Shown here: positions 52,657-61,860 of the stretch, piece after piece
Layout: every line of letters begins with the position of its first letter
Position numbering within the stretch: the first letter of the stretch is position 1
DNA from: Bosea vestrisii
GTDB lineage: Bacteria; Pseudomonadota; Alphaproteobacteria; Rhizobiales; Beijerinckiaceae
DNA length: 64,000 nt
NCBI RefSeq assembly: GCF_030144325.1
Contig: NZ_CP126307.1
Location: forward strand, 2,542,001-2,606,000
Reading direction: 5' to 3'
Notes under the pieces: generated by a model
What the model saw: the letters and a program-made list of their open reading frames with translations, nothing else
What the model was told of the DNA's origin: nothing
Database searches by the model: none
Program-made: the position numbers and the translations under genes

Positions 52657-53051
52657 GCCGTTTCGACTCCTGATAACTCTCCGCGGGACGCGGAGACGCG
52701 ACTTTCAGCCGCTGACCGGGATGGCCGGCGGCTCTCTGCCTGACACGTCGGGAACGACCTTCTGGTCTTCTTTCCCCGGCGCAACACGCTCCCTCAGTCG
52801 ATTGTTTCTTGCGAACCACCAGACACGAAGACAGCGACACGCCGGGCATTCTGACCGGTGGTGCGTTGCTGCCGTCTCAGGGGGTGCCCCGTTTGTGTGA
52901 CCTCGCAGGGGCAGGCGGAACGAACTCGACTGTGACGTGTGGATACCACAAAAATCGCGCCGAATCAAAGGTAAACGGAATGCAAACACCGCCGGGCCGC
53001 GTTGCGGCCGGCCATGGTTAACTACGATCGCCCTGTGACGAAGGGTAAGCT
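52657..53051. other. 395-base intergenic region between carD and fdxA
   Basis: No convincing gene is seen on either strand. It must hold the carD promoter and the end of fdxA. No strong hairpin with a T tract was found for fdxA. Confidence 0.55.
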
Positions 53052-53387
53052 TCAGTCGCCCTCGCCGGGTTCCGGCGACAAAAGCTCGAGCTTGCCCGGT
53101 ACGCCGTCGAACTCCTTGGCGTCGGCGGGCGAATCCTTTTTCTGCGTGATATTGGGCCAGCTCGCCGCAAACTTCGCATTAAGCTGCAGCCAGCTGTCGA
53201 GACCGGGCTCGGTGTCGGGCTTGATCGCCTCGGCCGGGCATTCCGGCTCGCAGACGCCGCAGTCGATGCACTCGTCCGGATGGATGACGAGGAAGTTCTC
53301 GCCTTCATAGAAGCAGTCGACCGGACAGACCTCGACGCAGTCCATGTACTTGCACTTGATGCAGTTCTCGGTGACCACATAGGTCAT
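53052..53387 (-). CDS. fdxA: 7Fe ferredoxin FdxA
   Basis: A 111-residue ferredoxin. Cysteines C9, C12, C17, C21, C25, C40, C43, C46 and C50 (CIKCKYMDC, CIDCGVCEPEC) supply a [3Fe-4S] and a [4Fe-4S] cluster. The C-terminal extension of about 50 residues is typical of the FdxA/FdII type. It lies downstream of the S4 gene on the same strand, and the adjacent carD-fdxA order is often seen in Hyphomicrobiales. Confidence 0.93.
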   Translation of the reverse strand: MTYVVTENCIKCKYMDCVEVCPVDCFYEGENFLVIHPDECIDCGVCEPECPAEAIKPDTEPGLDSWLQLNAKFAASWPNITQKKDSPADAKEFDGVPGKLELLSPEPGEGD

Positions 53388-53414
53388 GACGCTGTCCTTC
53401 CGATCGGCCGGCGC

Positions 53415-53444
53415 TTTTTAGAGCCGGTCGAGAGAATGTTTCAA
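53415..53444 (-). promoter_or_regulatory. predicted fdxA promoter
   Basis: On the minus strand TTGAAA (53439-53444) and TAAAAA (53415-53420) are separated by 18 bases, about 28 bases before the fdxA start. It matches the sigma-70 pattern moderately. Confidence 0.4.
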
Positions 53445-53546
53445 GGCCCTGTCACGACCGGAAACGAGATCGAACTTCTATCGAAACCAGCGTTTCAAGA
53501 AGATTTTTCGCGGGCGTGCCAGCGCTCGCCACATCTGTCACGCGCT

Positions 53547-53858
53547 CTATCCCGCAGGCTCGTCGGGCGCAAGCGGCGCATCGCCGCGCTCGGGGCCGCT
53601 CAGCACCTCGTACAGCGTCTGCGCCTGCTCATAGGAGCCACGCCGGGCAGCAAATGCGATCACACGCACCACCAGCGTCGCATGCGGCAAAGCGAGTGTC
53701 AGCACGTCGCCGAGCTTGAGGCCGAGCGCCGGATTGTCGACCCGCTTACTTGCAACCCGCACATGCCCGTCCTCCACCAGCCGCACGGCGGAGGGCCGCG
53801 TCCGCGCGAAGCGCGCGAACCAGAGCCATTTGTCGAGGCGTTGCCGATCGTCCCGCAA
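53547..53858 (-). CDS. S4 RNA-binding domain protein (Hsp15/HslR-like)
   Basis: A 103-residue protein. The S4 fold covers most of the chain (QRLDKWLWFARFARTRPSAV, GHVRVASKRVDNPALGLKLG). The start is TTG 53858, since an in-frame stop lies just upstream. Hsp15-type proteins bind free 50S subunits carrying nascent chains. It follows the Suv3-like helicase by 23 bases, and the two form a conserved pair in alphaproteobacteria. Confidence 0.87.
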   Translation of the reverse strand: MRDDRQRLDKWLWFARFARTRPSAVRLVEDGHVRVASKRVDNPALGLKLGDVLTLALPHATLVVRVIAFAARRGSYEQAQTLYEVLSGPERGDAPLAPDEPAG

Positions 53859-53881
53859 GCAGATCCCGTACCTCTAAGATA

Positions 53882-56800
53882 TCAGCTCTTGCGCCCGTCA
53901 TTGCCCTCGAGCTGGGCCTTCAAGGCCAGGAGCTTGGCGAAGGGCGAGTCCGGGTCCGGCTGACGCTCGGCCGGGCGCGGCCGGGCCGGCTGCTGGAAGC
54001 GCTGGTCTTTGCCGCCGCGCTCGTCGCGACGCGGACCACCGCCAGGGCGACCGCCATCGCGCTTGAACTCCGGCCGCGGACCGCGCTCTGGACGTCCGTC
54101 GCGGCCCTGTGAAGCGTTGCGACCGGCTGCCTCCTGCGCTGCGGGCTTGACTTCGCCACCGCCAGCCGGGCGCGGCCCGTTCCAGCCGCCCTCGCGCCAG
54201 CGATTGCGGTTCGGGCGCTGACCACCCGGCTTACCCTCGCCGCCTTCGGCAGGAGCAGCCTCGGCGCCGGCACGTCGATCCGGCCGCCGGCCGCGCTGGC
54301 CTTGCTCGGGACGCCGACCGCCCTGGTGGCGATGCGGTCGCCAGATCTCGATCAGTTCCGGCTCGGCGGGTACAGCCGCTTCGACAGGTGCAGCAGGTTC
54401 GGCCGTCGCTGCCTCGGCTTCGGCTTGCGACGTGGCCTCCGTCGCCGGCTCGTCGCTCGGCAGCACCAGCGTCGACATCGCATCGGCAGGCACCGGCTCA
54501 GCCTGGCTGATCGGCTCTTCCTCGATTACGGGGACGGCAGCGACTTCCGCGTCGGTCGGAACCGGAACATCAGGCGTTTCGCTCGCCGGCGCCGCACTGT
54601 GGGCGCTTTCGGTCGCGACCTCGCTATCGGACGAGGTAGCTTCGTTTAACGCTTCGACCTGCTCGATCGCCGAGGCGGTGTCGGCAGCGGGCGCCTCAGC
54701 TTCCGGCGCAGCAGCGGCAACAGGCTGCGGCGCGACGGCGAGCGCCGCGGTGATCGCAGGGCCGGGCCGCTTCTGCGAGACGTAGCCGAGCGAGCGCAGG
54801 ATCGAGGCGAAATCCTCGCCGGCGCAGCCGACGAGCGACGTCATCGCCCCGGTGGCGACAAACCCGTCCTGATCGGCAGCGCCCGCCGGGGGCTGGCCAA
54901 GCGTCAGGCCCGGACGATAGGCGATCGCGGGCCGGATCAGGTCCGCCAGCCGCTCCAGGATATCGACGCGCACCGCCCGCTCGCCGCAGACGCGGTAGCC
55001 GGCAGCACGGTAGAGCCCCTTGGGCACGTCCTTGTTGGCGGGGAACGAAGTCCGTCCCGACGAGGCGAGATGGGAGATGTCGTCGAGCCCGGCCGCCTCG
55101 GGGTTACCATGTTTCAGGGCCCAGAGCTGGGCCGCAAGCGCCCGCGGCGCCGGCTTCAGCAACGCCGGGACATAAAGATGGAAGGCGCCGAAGCGGATGC
55201 CGAGCTGGCGCAGCGCCGCACGACCTTCCTGGTCGAGCGTCTTCATCTCCTCGGCAACCTTGGCGCGCTCGAGCACGCCGAGCGCCTCGGCCGTCTGATA
55301 GGCGATGCCGCGGGCAATGCCGGCGGCGCTCTCGGCATTCTCCAGGATCTGGAGCGGGCCGAGCAGCTTGGTGATGTGGTGCTTCAGCCAGGCGGCCAGC
55401 CGGGTCTCGATCTGCTCGCGGGCCTGTGCCGGCAGGTGATCGTCGACCATCAGGCGCAGGCGCGGCTCCAGTACCTTCTCGCCGGCAGTCAGGCGCGCCA
55501 CGGGCTCGCCGATCCAGCGCACCAGCCCATCATGCGAGAGCACGAAAGCATCGTCGCCGGCCAACACGACGCGCGAGGCGCGTGCCTCCAGCTCGCCAGC
55601 CAGCGCTTTCAGCGCCGCAGCATTCAGAGCCTTCGCTTCCGGCCCACCCGCCTTCGGGTCGGCCGTGAAACGGAAGCCCTGCAGCAATCCGACATGCTGA
55701 CCCTCGACCAGGACATCGCCAGTCGCGGTGACTTCAGCCTCCAACATTGCATTCTCCCGCAGGCGACGCATCAACACGCTCGTACGCCGATCAACGAATC
55801 GGCTGGCAAGCCGTTCGTGCAAAGCGTCCGACAGCCTGTCCTCTACAAGACGCGCCACCCCCTGCCAATGCTCTGGATAGAGCAACCAGTCCGGCCGGTT
55901 GGCAACATAGGTCCAGGTCCGGACCTGGGAGATGCGGGCCGAGAGGGTGTCGATCTCGCCATCGACGCGGTCGAGGGCGGCCAATTGGCCGGCATACCAG
56001 TCCGGATCGAGCCGGCCATGGCGCATCAGGCGCAGATACAATGTCGTCGCCAGCTCGGCATGCTGCATCGGTGCGATCTTACGGTAATCGGGCAGGCCAC
56101 AGACCTCCCAGAGCCGCGTCACGGCCGGTTTGCCCTGCGCCAATCGCGCGATGTCCTGATCGCGTGCCAGGATTTCCAGCGTCGTCATATCCTCGGCGAT
56201 CAGGGCGCGAGTCAGCCCCGGCTCCTGCGGCTGGATGTTGAGGCTGTCGATGAGGCCGGCGATCGAACGCAGATCGAGATCGGAATTGCGCCATTGCATC
56301 TGCCGGACCGATTCGAAGCGGTGGTCCTCGATCGCCTGGACCAGCTCCTGCTCGAAGGGGGGCGAGCGCCCGGTCGTGCCGAAGGTGCCGTCACGCAGAT
56401 GCCGTCCGGCGCGGCCGGCGATCTGCCCGAACTCGGCCGGGTTGAGCTTGCGATAGTGATGGCCGTCGAACTTGCTGTCCCCGGCGAAGGCAATGTGGTC
56501 GACATCGAGATTGAGCCCCATGCCGATCGCGTCGGTGGCGACGAGATAGTCGACATCGCCCGACTGGTAGATCTCGACCTGGGCATTTCGCGTGCGCGGC
56601 GAGAGCGCGCCGAGCACCACCGCCGCCCCACCTTTCTGCCGGCGGATCAGTTCCGCGATCGCATACACCTCCTCGGCCGAGAAGGCGACGATCGCCGAGC
56701 GCCGCGGCAGGCGGGTGATCTTGCGGTCGCCGGCGAAGGAGAGGTTCGACAAGCGCGGACGCGAGACGACATTGACGCCGGGGATGAGCTGCTCGACCAG

Positions 56801-57220
56801 CGGCCTCATCGTGCCGGCCCCGATCAGCATCGTCTCCTCGCGGCCGCGATGATTGAGCAGGCGATCGGCGAAGACGTGGCCGCGGTCGAGATCGGCTGCG
56901 AGCTGGATCTCGTCGATCGCGACGAAATCGACGGCGAGGTCACGCGGCATCGCCTCGACCGTGCAGACCCAGAACCTCGGCCGCTCCGGCTTGATCTTCT
57001 CCTCGCCCGTGATCAGCGCGACTGCCTCCGGGCCGACCTTGTCGACGACGCGCTGATAGACCTCGCGCGCCAGCAGGCGCAGGGGCAGGCCAATCATGCC
57101 GGTCGGATGCGCCACCATCCGCTCGATGGCGAGATGGGTCTTGCCAGTATTGGTCGGGCCGAGCACCGCCGTGACACCGCGGGCGCGGAGCGAAGGCGGA
57201 AGGGAACGAGGTTGGATCAA
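53882..57220 (-). CDS. Suv3-like ATP-dependent RNA helicase with long disordered tail
   Basis: A 1112-residue protein from TTG 57220 (AGGAAAG upstream). Helicase core: Walker A GPTNTGKT (21-28), DEIQ box (103-106), and GQIAGRAGRHLRDG-type motif VI near residue 270. A Suv3-type C-terminal helical unit runs to about 560. Then come a middle domain to about 820, a Pro/Ala/Glu-rich stretch (about 840-970), and an Arg/Gly/Gln/Pro-rich tail (about 980-1105). The Suv3 family unwinds RNA in degradosomes. The basic tail may bind RNA. Confidence 0.87.
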   Translation of the reverse strand: MIQPRSLPPSLRARGVTAVLGPTNTGKTHLAIERMVAHPTGMIGLPLRLLAREVYQRVVDKVGPEAVALITGEEKIKPERPRFWVCTVEAMPRDLAVDFVAIDEIQLAADLDRGHVFADRLLNHRGREETMLIGAGTMRPLVEQLIPGVNVVSRPRLSNLSFAGDRKITRLPRRSAIVAFSAEEVYAIAELIRRQKGGAAVVLGALSPRTRNAQVEIYQSGDVDYLVATDAIGMGLNLDVDHIAFAGDSKFDGHHYRKLNPAEFGQIAGRAGRHLRDGTFGTTGRSPPFEQELVQAIEDHRFESVRQMQWRNSDLDLRSIAGLIDSLNIQPQEPGLTRALIAEDMTTLEILARDQDIARLAQGKPAVTRLWEVCGLPDYRKIAPMQHAELATTLYLRLMRHGRLDPDWYAGQLAALDRVDGEIDTLSARISQVRTWTYVANRPDWLLYPEHWQGVARLVEDRLSDALHERLASRFVDRRTSVLMRRLRENAMLEAEVTATGDVLVEGQHVGLLQGFRFTADPKAGGPEAKALNAAALKALAGELEARASRVVLAGDDAFVLSHDGLVRWIGEPVARLTAGEKVLEPRLRLMVDDHLPAQAREQIETRLAAWLKHHITKLLGPLQILENAESAAGIARGIAYQTAEALGVLERAKVAEEMKTLDQEGRAALRQLGIRFGAFHLYVPALLKPAPRALAAQLWALKHGNPEAAGLDDISHLASSGRTSFPANKDVPKGLYRAAGYRVCGERAVRVDILERLADLIRPAIAYRPGLTLGQPPAGAADQDGFVATGAMTSLVGCAGEDFASILRSLGYVSQKRPGPAITAALAVAPQPVAAAAPEAEAPAADTASAIEQVEALNEATSSDSEVATESAHSAAPASETPDVPVPTDAEVAAVPVIEEEPISQAEPVPADAMSTLVLPSDEPATEATSQAEAEAATAEPAAPVEAAVPAEPELIEIWRPHRHQGGRRPEQGQRGRRPDRRAGAEAAPAEGGEGKPGGQRPNRNRWREGGWNGPRPAGGGEVKPAAQEAAGRNASQGRDGRPERGPRPEFKRDGGRPGGGPRRDERGGKDQRFQQPARPRPAERQPDPDSPFAKLLALKAQLEGNDGRKS

Positions 57221-57526
57221 GACGCTGGAGCTTTCCTGCAGTCTGGGCGGCCGCGAGCCCTATCGAGTCGGGTGGCCTGAAAGCGACCCGCTCCGTGAAC
57301 AGAACGAGTCCGGAACGAAGCGGGGGCGAATCGCTGACTCCCACAGAATCAGGTTTCGTTCACGGCGAGATATTGCGGCAAGCGATTCAAAAACCACAAG
57401 ATTTTGAATCGCCTTCATTGTCCATCCTTCGCCGACTTGCGCGCGCGAGGGCCGCTTTCGCTCATGTAGGGCGTTCTGGCGACAGAACGAGGGGCAAGAC
57501 GACGATTGCCGCAGGCAGGCGTCCGG
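57221..57526. other. 306-base intergenic region upstream of the helicase gene
   Basis: It holds the helicase promoter (minus strand) and the end of the hydrolase transcript. The main feature is an 11-bp perfect hairpin at 57382-57412. No gene is supported. Confidence 0.55.
57382..57412. promoter_or_regulatory. perfect inverted repeat between hydrolase and helicase genes
   Basis: GCGATTCAAAA and TTTTGAATCGC form an 11-bp perfect stem with a nine-base loop (57393-57401). It may terminate the hydrolase transcript or bind a regulator of the helicase gene. There is no T tract after it, which weakens the terminator reading. Confidence 0.5.
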
Positions 57527-58417
57527 TCAGTCCCCGAAGACCTCGCTCAGGACCTGCGCTGCCTCGTCCGGCGCCTCGACATGGACGAAATGGCCAGCGT
57601 CCTCGCAGAAGGTCACCTCCACATCGTCGAAATAGTGCGACAGGAAGGTCGTCCACTCCGATTTCAGGATCGGATCGTGCCGGCCCCAATGCACCCGGGT
57701 GCGCTGATGGATCGGCACGGACGGCGCCGGATGACCGTCGATCGCGGCGATCCGCGCCGCGTTCTGGCTGCGGTACCAGTCGAATCCCCCACGCAGATTG
57801 CCGGGTTTCATGAAGTTCTCGACCCAAAGGTCGAAGACCGGCGCGAAAGCATCCTTGCGATGGCACCAATGCGTCAGGAAATGCCCGAGATAGAGGGCGC
57901 AGGCCTCGCGGCTCGAACCGATCAGCTGCTCCGCCAGCGGCAATTGCTGGAAGGACTGGTACCAGATCTCGTTGACATGGCCGTCGCGGACCCAGGCCGA
58001 GCCGACGCTCGGCGTCGGGCAGTTGAAGAACAGCAGCTTCTCGACCCGCTGCGGATGGCGCCGCGCCAGCCCTTGCGCGACATAGGCGCCGACATCGTGG
58101 CCGACGACGCCGACCGGGCCGGCACCGATCGCTTCCAGCAACGCCGCCATGTCGTCGGCATGGGCGTTGGCGCCGACATCGCTGCGCGGCGTGGGTGATT
58201 TCCCGCTGTCGCCGAAGCCGCGCAGATCAGGCGCGATCAATCGGAATTCGCCATGCAGCCGGTTCATCAGCGGCAGCCAGCTCATCCAGAATTCCGGCCA
58301 GCCATGCAGCAGCAGCACCGCCGGCCCGTCGCCGACCTCGGCGACATGCAAGACGGTGTCGCGCACGACGACCTGGCGATGCCTGAGGCCGGGCGGCAAG
58401 GCGAAATCGCTGGACAT
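57527..58417 (-). CDS. alpha/beta hydrolase, epoxide-hydrolase-like
   Basis: A 296-residue hydrolase. The oxyanion motif is LLLHGWPEFWMSW. The nucleophile elbow GHDVGA carries an aspartate, as in epoxide hydrolases and haloalkane/haloacid dehalogenases. The acid and histidine lie near GRHDPILKSE and EDAGHFVHVE. The length fits. Substrate unknown; it stands as a single gene. Confidence 0.85.
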   Translation of the reverse strand: MSSDFALPPGLRHRQVVVRDTVLHVAEVGDGPAVLLLHGWPEFWMSWLPLMNRLHGEFRLIAPDLRGFGDSGKSPTPRSDVGANAHADDMAALLEAIGAGPVGVVGHDVGAYVAQGLARRHPQRVEKLLFFNCPTPSVGSAWVRDGHVNEIWYQSFQQLPLAEQLIGSSREACALYLGHFLTHWCHRKDAFAPVFDLWVENFMKPGNLRGGFDWYRSQNAARIAAIDGHPAPSVPIHQRTRVHWGRHDPILKSEWTTFLSHYFDDVEVTFCEDAGHFVHVEAPDEAAQVLSEVFGD

Positions 58418-58607
58418 GGCGGCTCCGGAGGCGAATCGCCGGAAAGGCTATCCCCTCACCCAGACCTCCCGCAATTCGTCGGATGGCGGAGGCCCCATGC
58501 AGTGCAGGTCGGATGGCGGCTGAAGCGCGATCGGGGATAGCGGGCGATCTTATCCCCGGCGGTTCCGGCGGCCTCAGAATAGCGCGCTCCAAACCAGGGA
58601 GCACGTC

Positions 58608-59792
58608 ATGCCGGACCATCCGCATCATTCAGCCAGTGACAGCGCGCGCTGGCGCGAGATCGTACTTCTGCGCCGCAGGCTCGTCTCGCTGAAGGCACAG
58701 ACGCGGCTGCTCCGGCACGAACTCGCCCGCAAGTACAATCCTGACCAGCCGCGCGTGCCGGCCGGCGATGCCGGTGGTGGGCAATGGACCAGCGGCGGAG
58801 GCGGCGGCAATCCGACGCTGACGGGAACCGACTGGCTGGGCGATCTCGGCAGCGCCCTGTCGACCGCGCTGAGTTTCAGTGACGTCGTCGCCGATACCAG
58901 CGGCGATGAGAGCTGGGCCTTCTATCAGGACGCCACCCGCCCCGATGGCTCGCTGGCCGAGCGCGCCGTGGTCAATCGCGACGGCTCGACCATCCAGTCC
59001 GAGTTCGCCGAGCCTGGGCGCCAGAGCAACTGGGAGGAGCGCCACACCATAACCCTGCCCGAGGGCGGCAAGACCACCTTCGAGACTTCCGAACGCACCC
59101 AGACGATCCGCGATGGTGGCCCCGATGGCGAAGTCCTGTCGCGCTCGACCTGGACCGAGCGCGGGCCAGAGCGGGAGGCGACGGTTCAGCAGGCGTTTGC
59201 GCCACCCAATCCAGCAGGTGTGGCCGTCGCGGGTGCCGTCCTATTCGGCTGGCTTTCACCCGGCGACGACATCGACGGCCCGCGAACCGTCATGGGCTTC
59301 GTGCCGCGCGACTATCAGTCGAGCAAGCCTGGGCAGATGGACCTCGCCTTCGTTGGGAATTTGACGACAGAGGAAGCAAAGAATGCTTGCCATATGCTCG
59401 GCAAGGTCCAGGAACTAACGGATCGCGCCGCCGATGCAGCTGGTGATCCGAGGCAGTTTTCATCCATGGCGACCTATGGCACCGACGTTCACGTTCGCTT
59501 CAAGAATTTCGTTAACGATCTCAACGACATAAACTTTCGAGCTGAGCGATCGTTTTTAAAGGAAGCCGCCGAGCCAACCAGCAGCGAGGAACGCGCTGCT
59601 GGCTACCCTCGCTCTGTACGCACCGATGCCTACGAGTACCGCCCCGAAGACGGAACGCTTTGCGTGTATGATCTCAAAGCCGGCCGGCGAGGGCTTTCTG
59701 TCCCCCGCTCCGATATCCTCGCGACCGCGGCCTATCTCGGCATGAGCAAGGTCCGCCGCGTCATCCTGCTCGAAGTCAGGCCCCGCAGATGA
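58608..59792 (+). CDS. candidate nuclease toxin: linker protein with C-terminal PD-(D/E)xK-like domain
   Basis: A 394-residue protein of mosaic form. Residues 12-42 are a basic helix. Residues 43-65 hold YNPDQPRVPAGDAGGGQWTS, a linker seen in rhizobial toxin-like and effector proteins. Residues 100-195 are beta-rich, charged repeats. A short hydrophobic stretch is at 203-216. Residues 285-392 resemble a restriction-endonuclease fold: E313, D340 (VRTDAYEY) and VYDLKAG with D355 and K357. The C-terminal third has visibly lower GC. The next gene overlaps as ATGA, as in toxin-immunity pairs. Function is inferred. Confidence 0.6.
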   Translation: MPDHPHHSASDSARWREIVLLRRRLVSLKAQTRLLRHELARKYNPDQPRVPAGDAGGGQWTSGGGGGNPTLTGTDWLGDLGSALSTALSFSDVVADTSGDESWAFYQDATRPDGSLAERAVVNRDGSTIQSEFAEPGRQSNWEERHTITLPEGGKTTFETSERTQTIRDGGPDGEVLSRSTWTERGPEREATVQQAFAPPNPAGVAVAGAVLFGWLSPGDDIDGPRTVMGFVPRDYQSSKPGQMDLAFVGNLTTEEAKNACHMLGKVQELTDRAADAAGDPRQFSSMATYGTDVHVRFKNFVNDLNDINFRAERSFLKEAAEPTSSEERAAGYPRSVRTDAYEYRPEDGTLCVYDLKAGRRGLSVPRSDILATAAYLGMSKVRRVILLEVRPRR

Positions 59793-60460
59793 CGACAAAG
59801 AAGCAGATCAATCGGCTGCTGGGCGAATTGGCAGCGCGCAATCCGGACCTTGCCCAATCCGAACGCTTCGTCGTCATCAAGCCGCTCCGGCATGTGCTGC
59901 GGTCGATCTCGATCGACCGCGGCATCGAGGCCGACAGCCCACAATTCCTATGCTCGATAGGTCATTTCTTCAGCCCTACGGCGCATCGTCAGGGTATCAC
60001 TCTCGATCGTATCTTCCTGCCGCGCGGCGCGCCGCACCGGTGGTCCGAGCCCGGCATGCCCGCTGCCTTTTTCGAGGCCTGCGAGACGCAAATCCTGCCG
60101 AAGCTGCGCAGCGTCAACACGATCGAGGACATGCTTCGGTTCAGACAAGGTTCGAGCGAGTTCAACGCGGCCATGGAGTGGGTCATCCATAGGATCCACT
60201 TCGCGGCAGCCTATGGCCGATTCGATCGCGCCTTGCGTCGTTTCGAGCATATCAAGCACTGGGATCGGTCCCGCATGTCGTGGCGCCGGCCCCAATTCGA
60301 GCATGTCGCGGACGAACTCGTGCCGTTGATGCGGGCGGATGACCGCGAGGCTGTCATCCGCCTTCTTCATCGCTGGGAAGAGGATCGCGTCCGCCGCTTC
60401 GGCCTGGAAGCGATCTACGAACCCACGCCCTTCCCGCTCGAACTCGCTGCCGGCGCCTGA
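59789..60460 (+). CDS. hypothetical protein overlapping the toxin-like gene (candidate immunity or partner)
   Basis: A 223-residue soluble protein without recognised domain. The N-terminal third has KPLRHVLRSISIDRG, the middle PHRWSEPGMPAAFFEACETQ, and the C-terminal half is helical (FDRALRRFEHIKHWDRSRMS). It starts inside the stop of the toxin-like gene, so translation is coupled. Cognate immunity is suggested by order alone. An enzyme, chaperone or unrelated hypothetical are equally possible. Confidence 0.6.
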   Translation: MTTKKQINRLLGELAARNPDLAQSERFVVIKPLRHVLRSISIDRGIEADSPQFLCSIGHFFSPTAHRQGITLDRIFLPRGAPHRWSEPGMPAAFFEACETQILPKLRSVNTIEDMLRFRQGSSEFNAAMEWVIHRIHFAAAYGRFDRALRRFEHIKHWDRSRMSWRRPQFEHVADELVPLMRADDREAVIRLLHRWEEDRVRRFGLEAIYEPTPFPLELAAGA

Positions 60461-60462
60461 CC

Positions 60463-61293
60463 TCAGTTCCGCGTCGCCGTCGCCGTGACGCCCGGATCGA
60501 CCTTGAAGCTCGAGGCCTCGATCACCGCAGTGCCGATCATCGTCTTCACCGAGATGCGTACCGGCAGCATCATGTTGGTGCCGGCGACGGGCGCGAGCCA
60601 GGTCGAGATTTCCTTGTTCTCGGCCATGAACTTGGTCGAGGGCCGCAAGGAGCGGTGGCCGGCAATCGGCACATAGCGCGCCTGGCAGACCGAGACCGGG
60701 CCGCTATAGCCATCGATCTTGATCTCACGGGTGCCGGAGTAGCTCAGCTTGATGTCGTAACGCGCCGCGCCGTCGAAGATCGCCAGCGTGCGGTTGCAGG
60801 CGGCCGCGCCACTGCCACGGCCCGAGACCTCGACCGGCATCAGGAAGGCGCTGAGCGGGTCCATGATGTTGCGCTGGTGCTCGTCCTTGAGCGGGACGCG
60901 ATCGGGCTTGGCGTCGATCGGCGGCTCGATCGCCAGCGCCTGCACGGCGTTGCGGTCGAGCGCCATGCGCACGGTGCGGCTTTCGCTGGAATTGGCCGAG
61001 GAGACGGCGAAGGTCGCCGGCGAGAGCCTGCTGCCGTTGAGATTGCCGGTCGCGGCGCCCGAGCCGCGCCCGCCCGTGAAGCTGCCGACGAGCCCGGTCA
61101 GCTTGGCATTGACGTCGAGCTTATAGCTGGCGCCGTCGATACCACCGGACAGATTGGCCTTGCCGAGCGACAGGCCGAGCAGCGTGACGTCATAGATCGC
61201 GTCGAGCGAGGCTGCCCGCGCAGCCGGCACCGACAAGGCGAGCATCAGCGCTGCGAGGCAGGCGCTGCTGGCGAACGGCGGAGAGAGCTTCAT
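60463..61293 (-). CDS. DUF3108 domain-containing exported protein
   Basis: A 276-residue protein. The start at 61293 gives the signal peptide MKLSPPFASSACLAALML, with cleavage near ARAAS. The DUF3108 beta-barrel-like text (DAIYDVTLLGLSLGKANLSG, VKTMIGTAVIEASSFKVD) covers the rest. Members are periplasmic and often near lipid or polysaccharide genes; the role is unknown. Convergent with the toxin-partner gene, with two bases between stops. Confidence 0.85.
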   Translation of the reverse strand: MKLSPPFASSACLAALMLALSVPAARAASLDAIYDVTLLGLSLGKANLSGGIDGASYKLDVNAKLTGLVGSFTGGRGSGAATGNLNGSRLSPATFAVSSANSSESRTVRMALDRNAVQALAIEPPIDAKPDRVPLKDEHQRNIMDPLSAFLMPVEVSGRGSGAAACNRTLAIFDGAARYDIKLSYSGTREIKIDGYSGPVSVCQARYVPIAGHRSLRPSTKFMAENKEISTWLAPVAGTNMMLPVRISVKTMIGTAVIEASSFKVDPGVTATATRN

Positions 61294-61423
61294 CGGGAGG
61301 CTCCGGGCGCGACTGATGCTCGTCGCATGCACTGGGATTCGGTCCGAATCGTGACTGGCTTTGCGCCAGCTTGGCGGGATAATGGTTACCGAGATGTTTC
61401 CGGCGGCAATCTGCGCTCTCGCC

Positions 61424-61452
61424 TTGACGGGCCGCTAGCCGGCGGCTATAGA
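61424..61452 (+). promoter_or_regulatory. sigma-70 promoter for rpmB
   Basis: TTGACG (61424-61429) and TATAGA (61447-61452) are separated by 17 bases. Transcription would begin near 61459, giving an 88-base leader before rpmB. It is one of the best promoter matches in the window. Confidence 0.75.
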
Positions 61453-61546
61453 CCCGCCACTTCAATTTGACTTCCGGTGCTTGCCTGCCGGCACGTCGCG
61501 TGTCGGCATTTCGCGTTGAGCATTCGGAGATTTTGGGAACACGATC

Positions 61547-61834
61547 ATGGCCCGCCGTTGCGAACTGACCGGGAAAGCCACCCAGACCGGCCACCTCGTC
61601 AGCCACTCGAACCGCAAGACCAAGACGGTCTTCCGGCCGAACCTGGTCAACGTCACGCTGCAGTCGGATGCGCTCGGCCGCTCCGTGCGCCTGCGCGTCT
61701 CGGCGAACGCGCTGCGTACCGTCGATCACCGCGGCGGCCTCGACGCCTTCCTCGTCAAGGCTCCGGCCGGTGAGCTCTCGCCGGGCGCACTGATCCTGAA
61801 GCGTGACATCGAGAAGAAGCTCGCCGCCAACTGA
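61547..61834 (+). CDS. rpmB: 50S ribosomal protein L28
   Basis: A 95-residue protein beginning MARRCELTGKATQTGHLVSH, the L28 signature, and basic throughout. The last codons run into a hairpin terminator. Its single-gene transcription, with its own promoter and terminator, is normal for rpmB in this order. Confidence 0.96.
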   Translation: MARRCELTGKATQTGHLVSHSNRKTKTVFRPNLVNVTLQSDALGRSVRLRVSANALRTVDHRGGLDAFLVKAPAGELSPGALILKRDIEKKLAAN

Positions 61835-61860
61835 GCGGGCTTTCCCCTCGGGATTGAACG

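Noticed and set aside
55070..57280. 736-codon open frame on the plus strand opposite the Suv3-like helicase
   Set aside because: Same reason: antisense to a clear helicase core, with low-complexity Arg/Asp/Gln composition.
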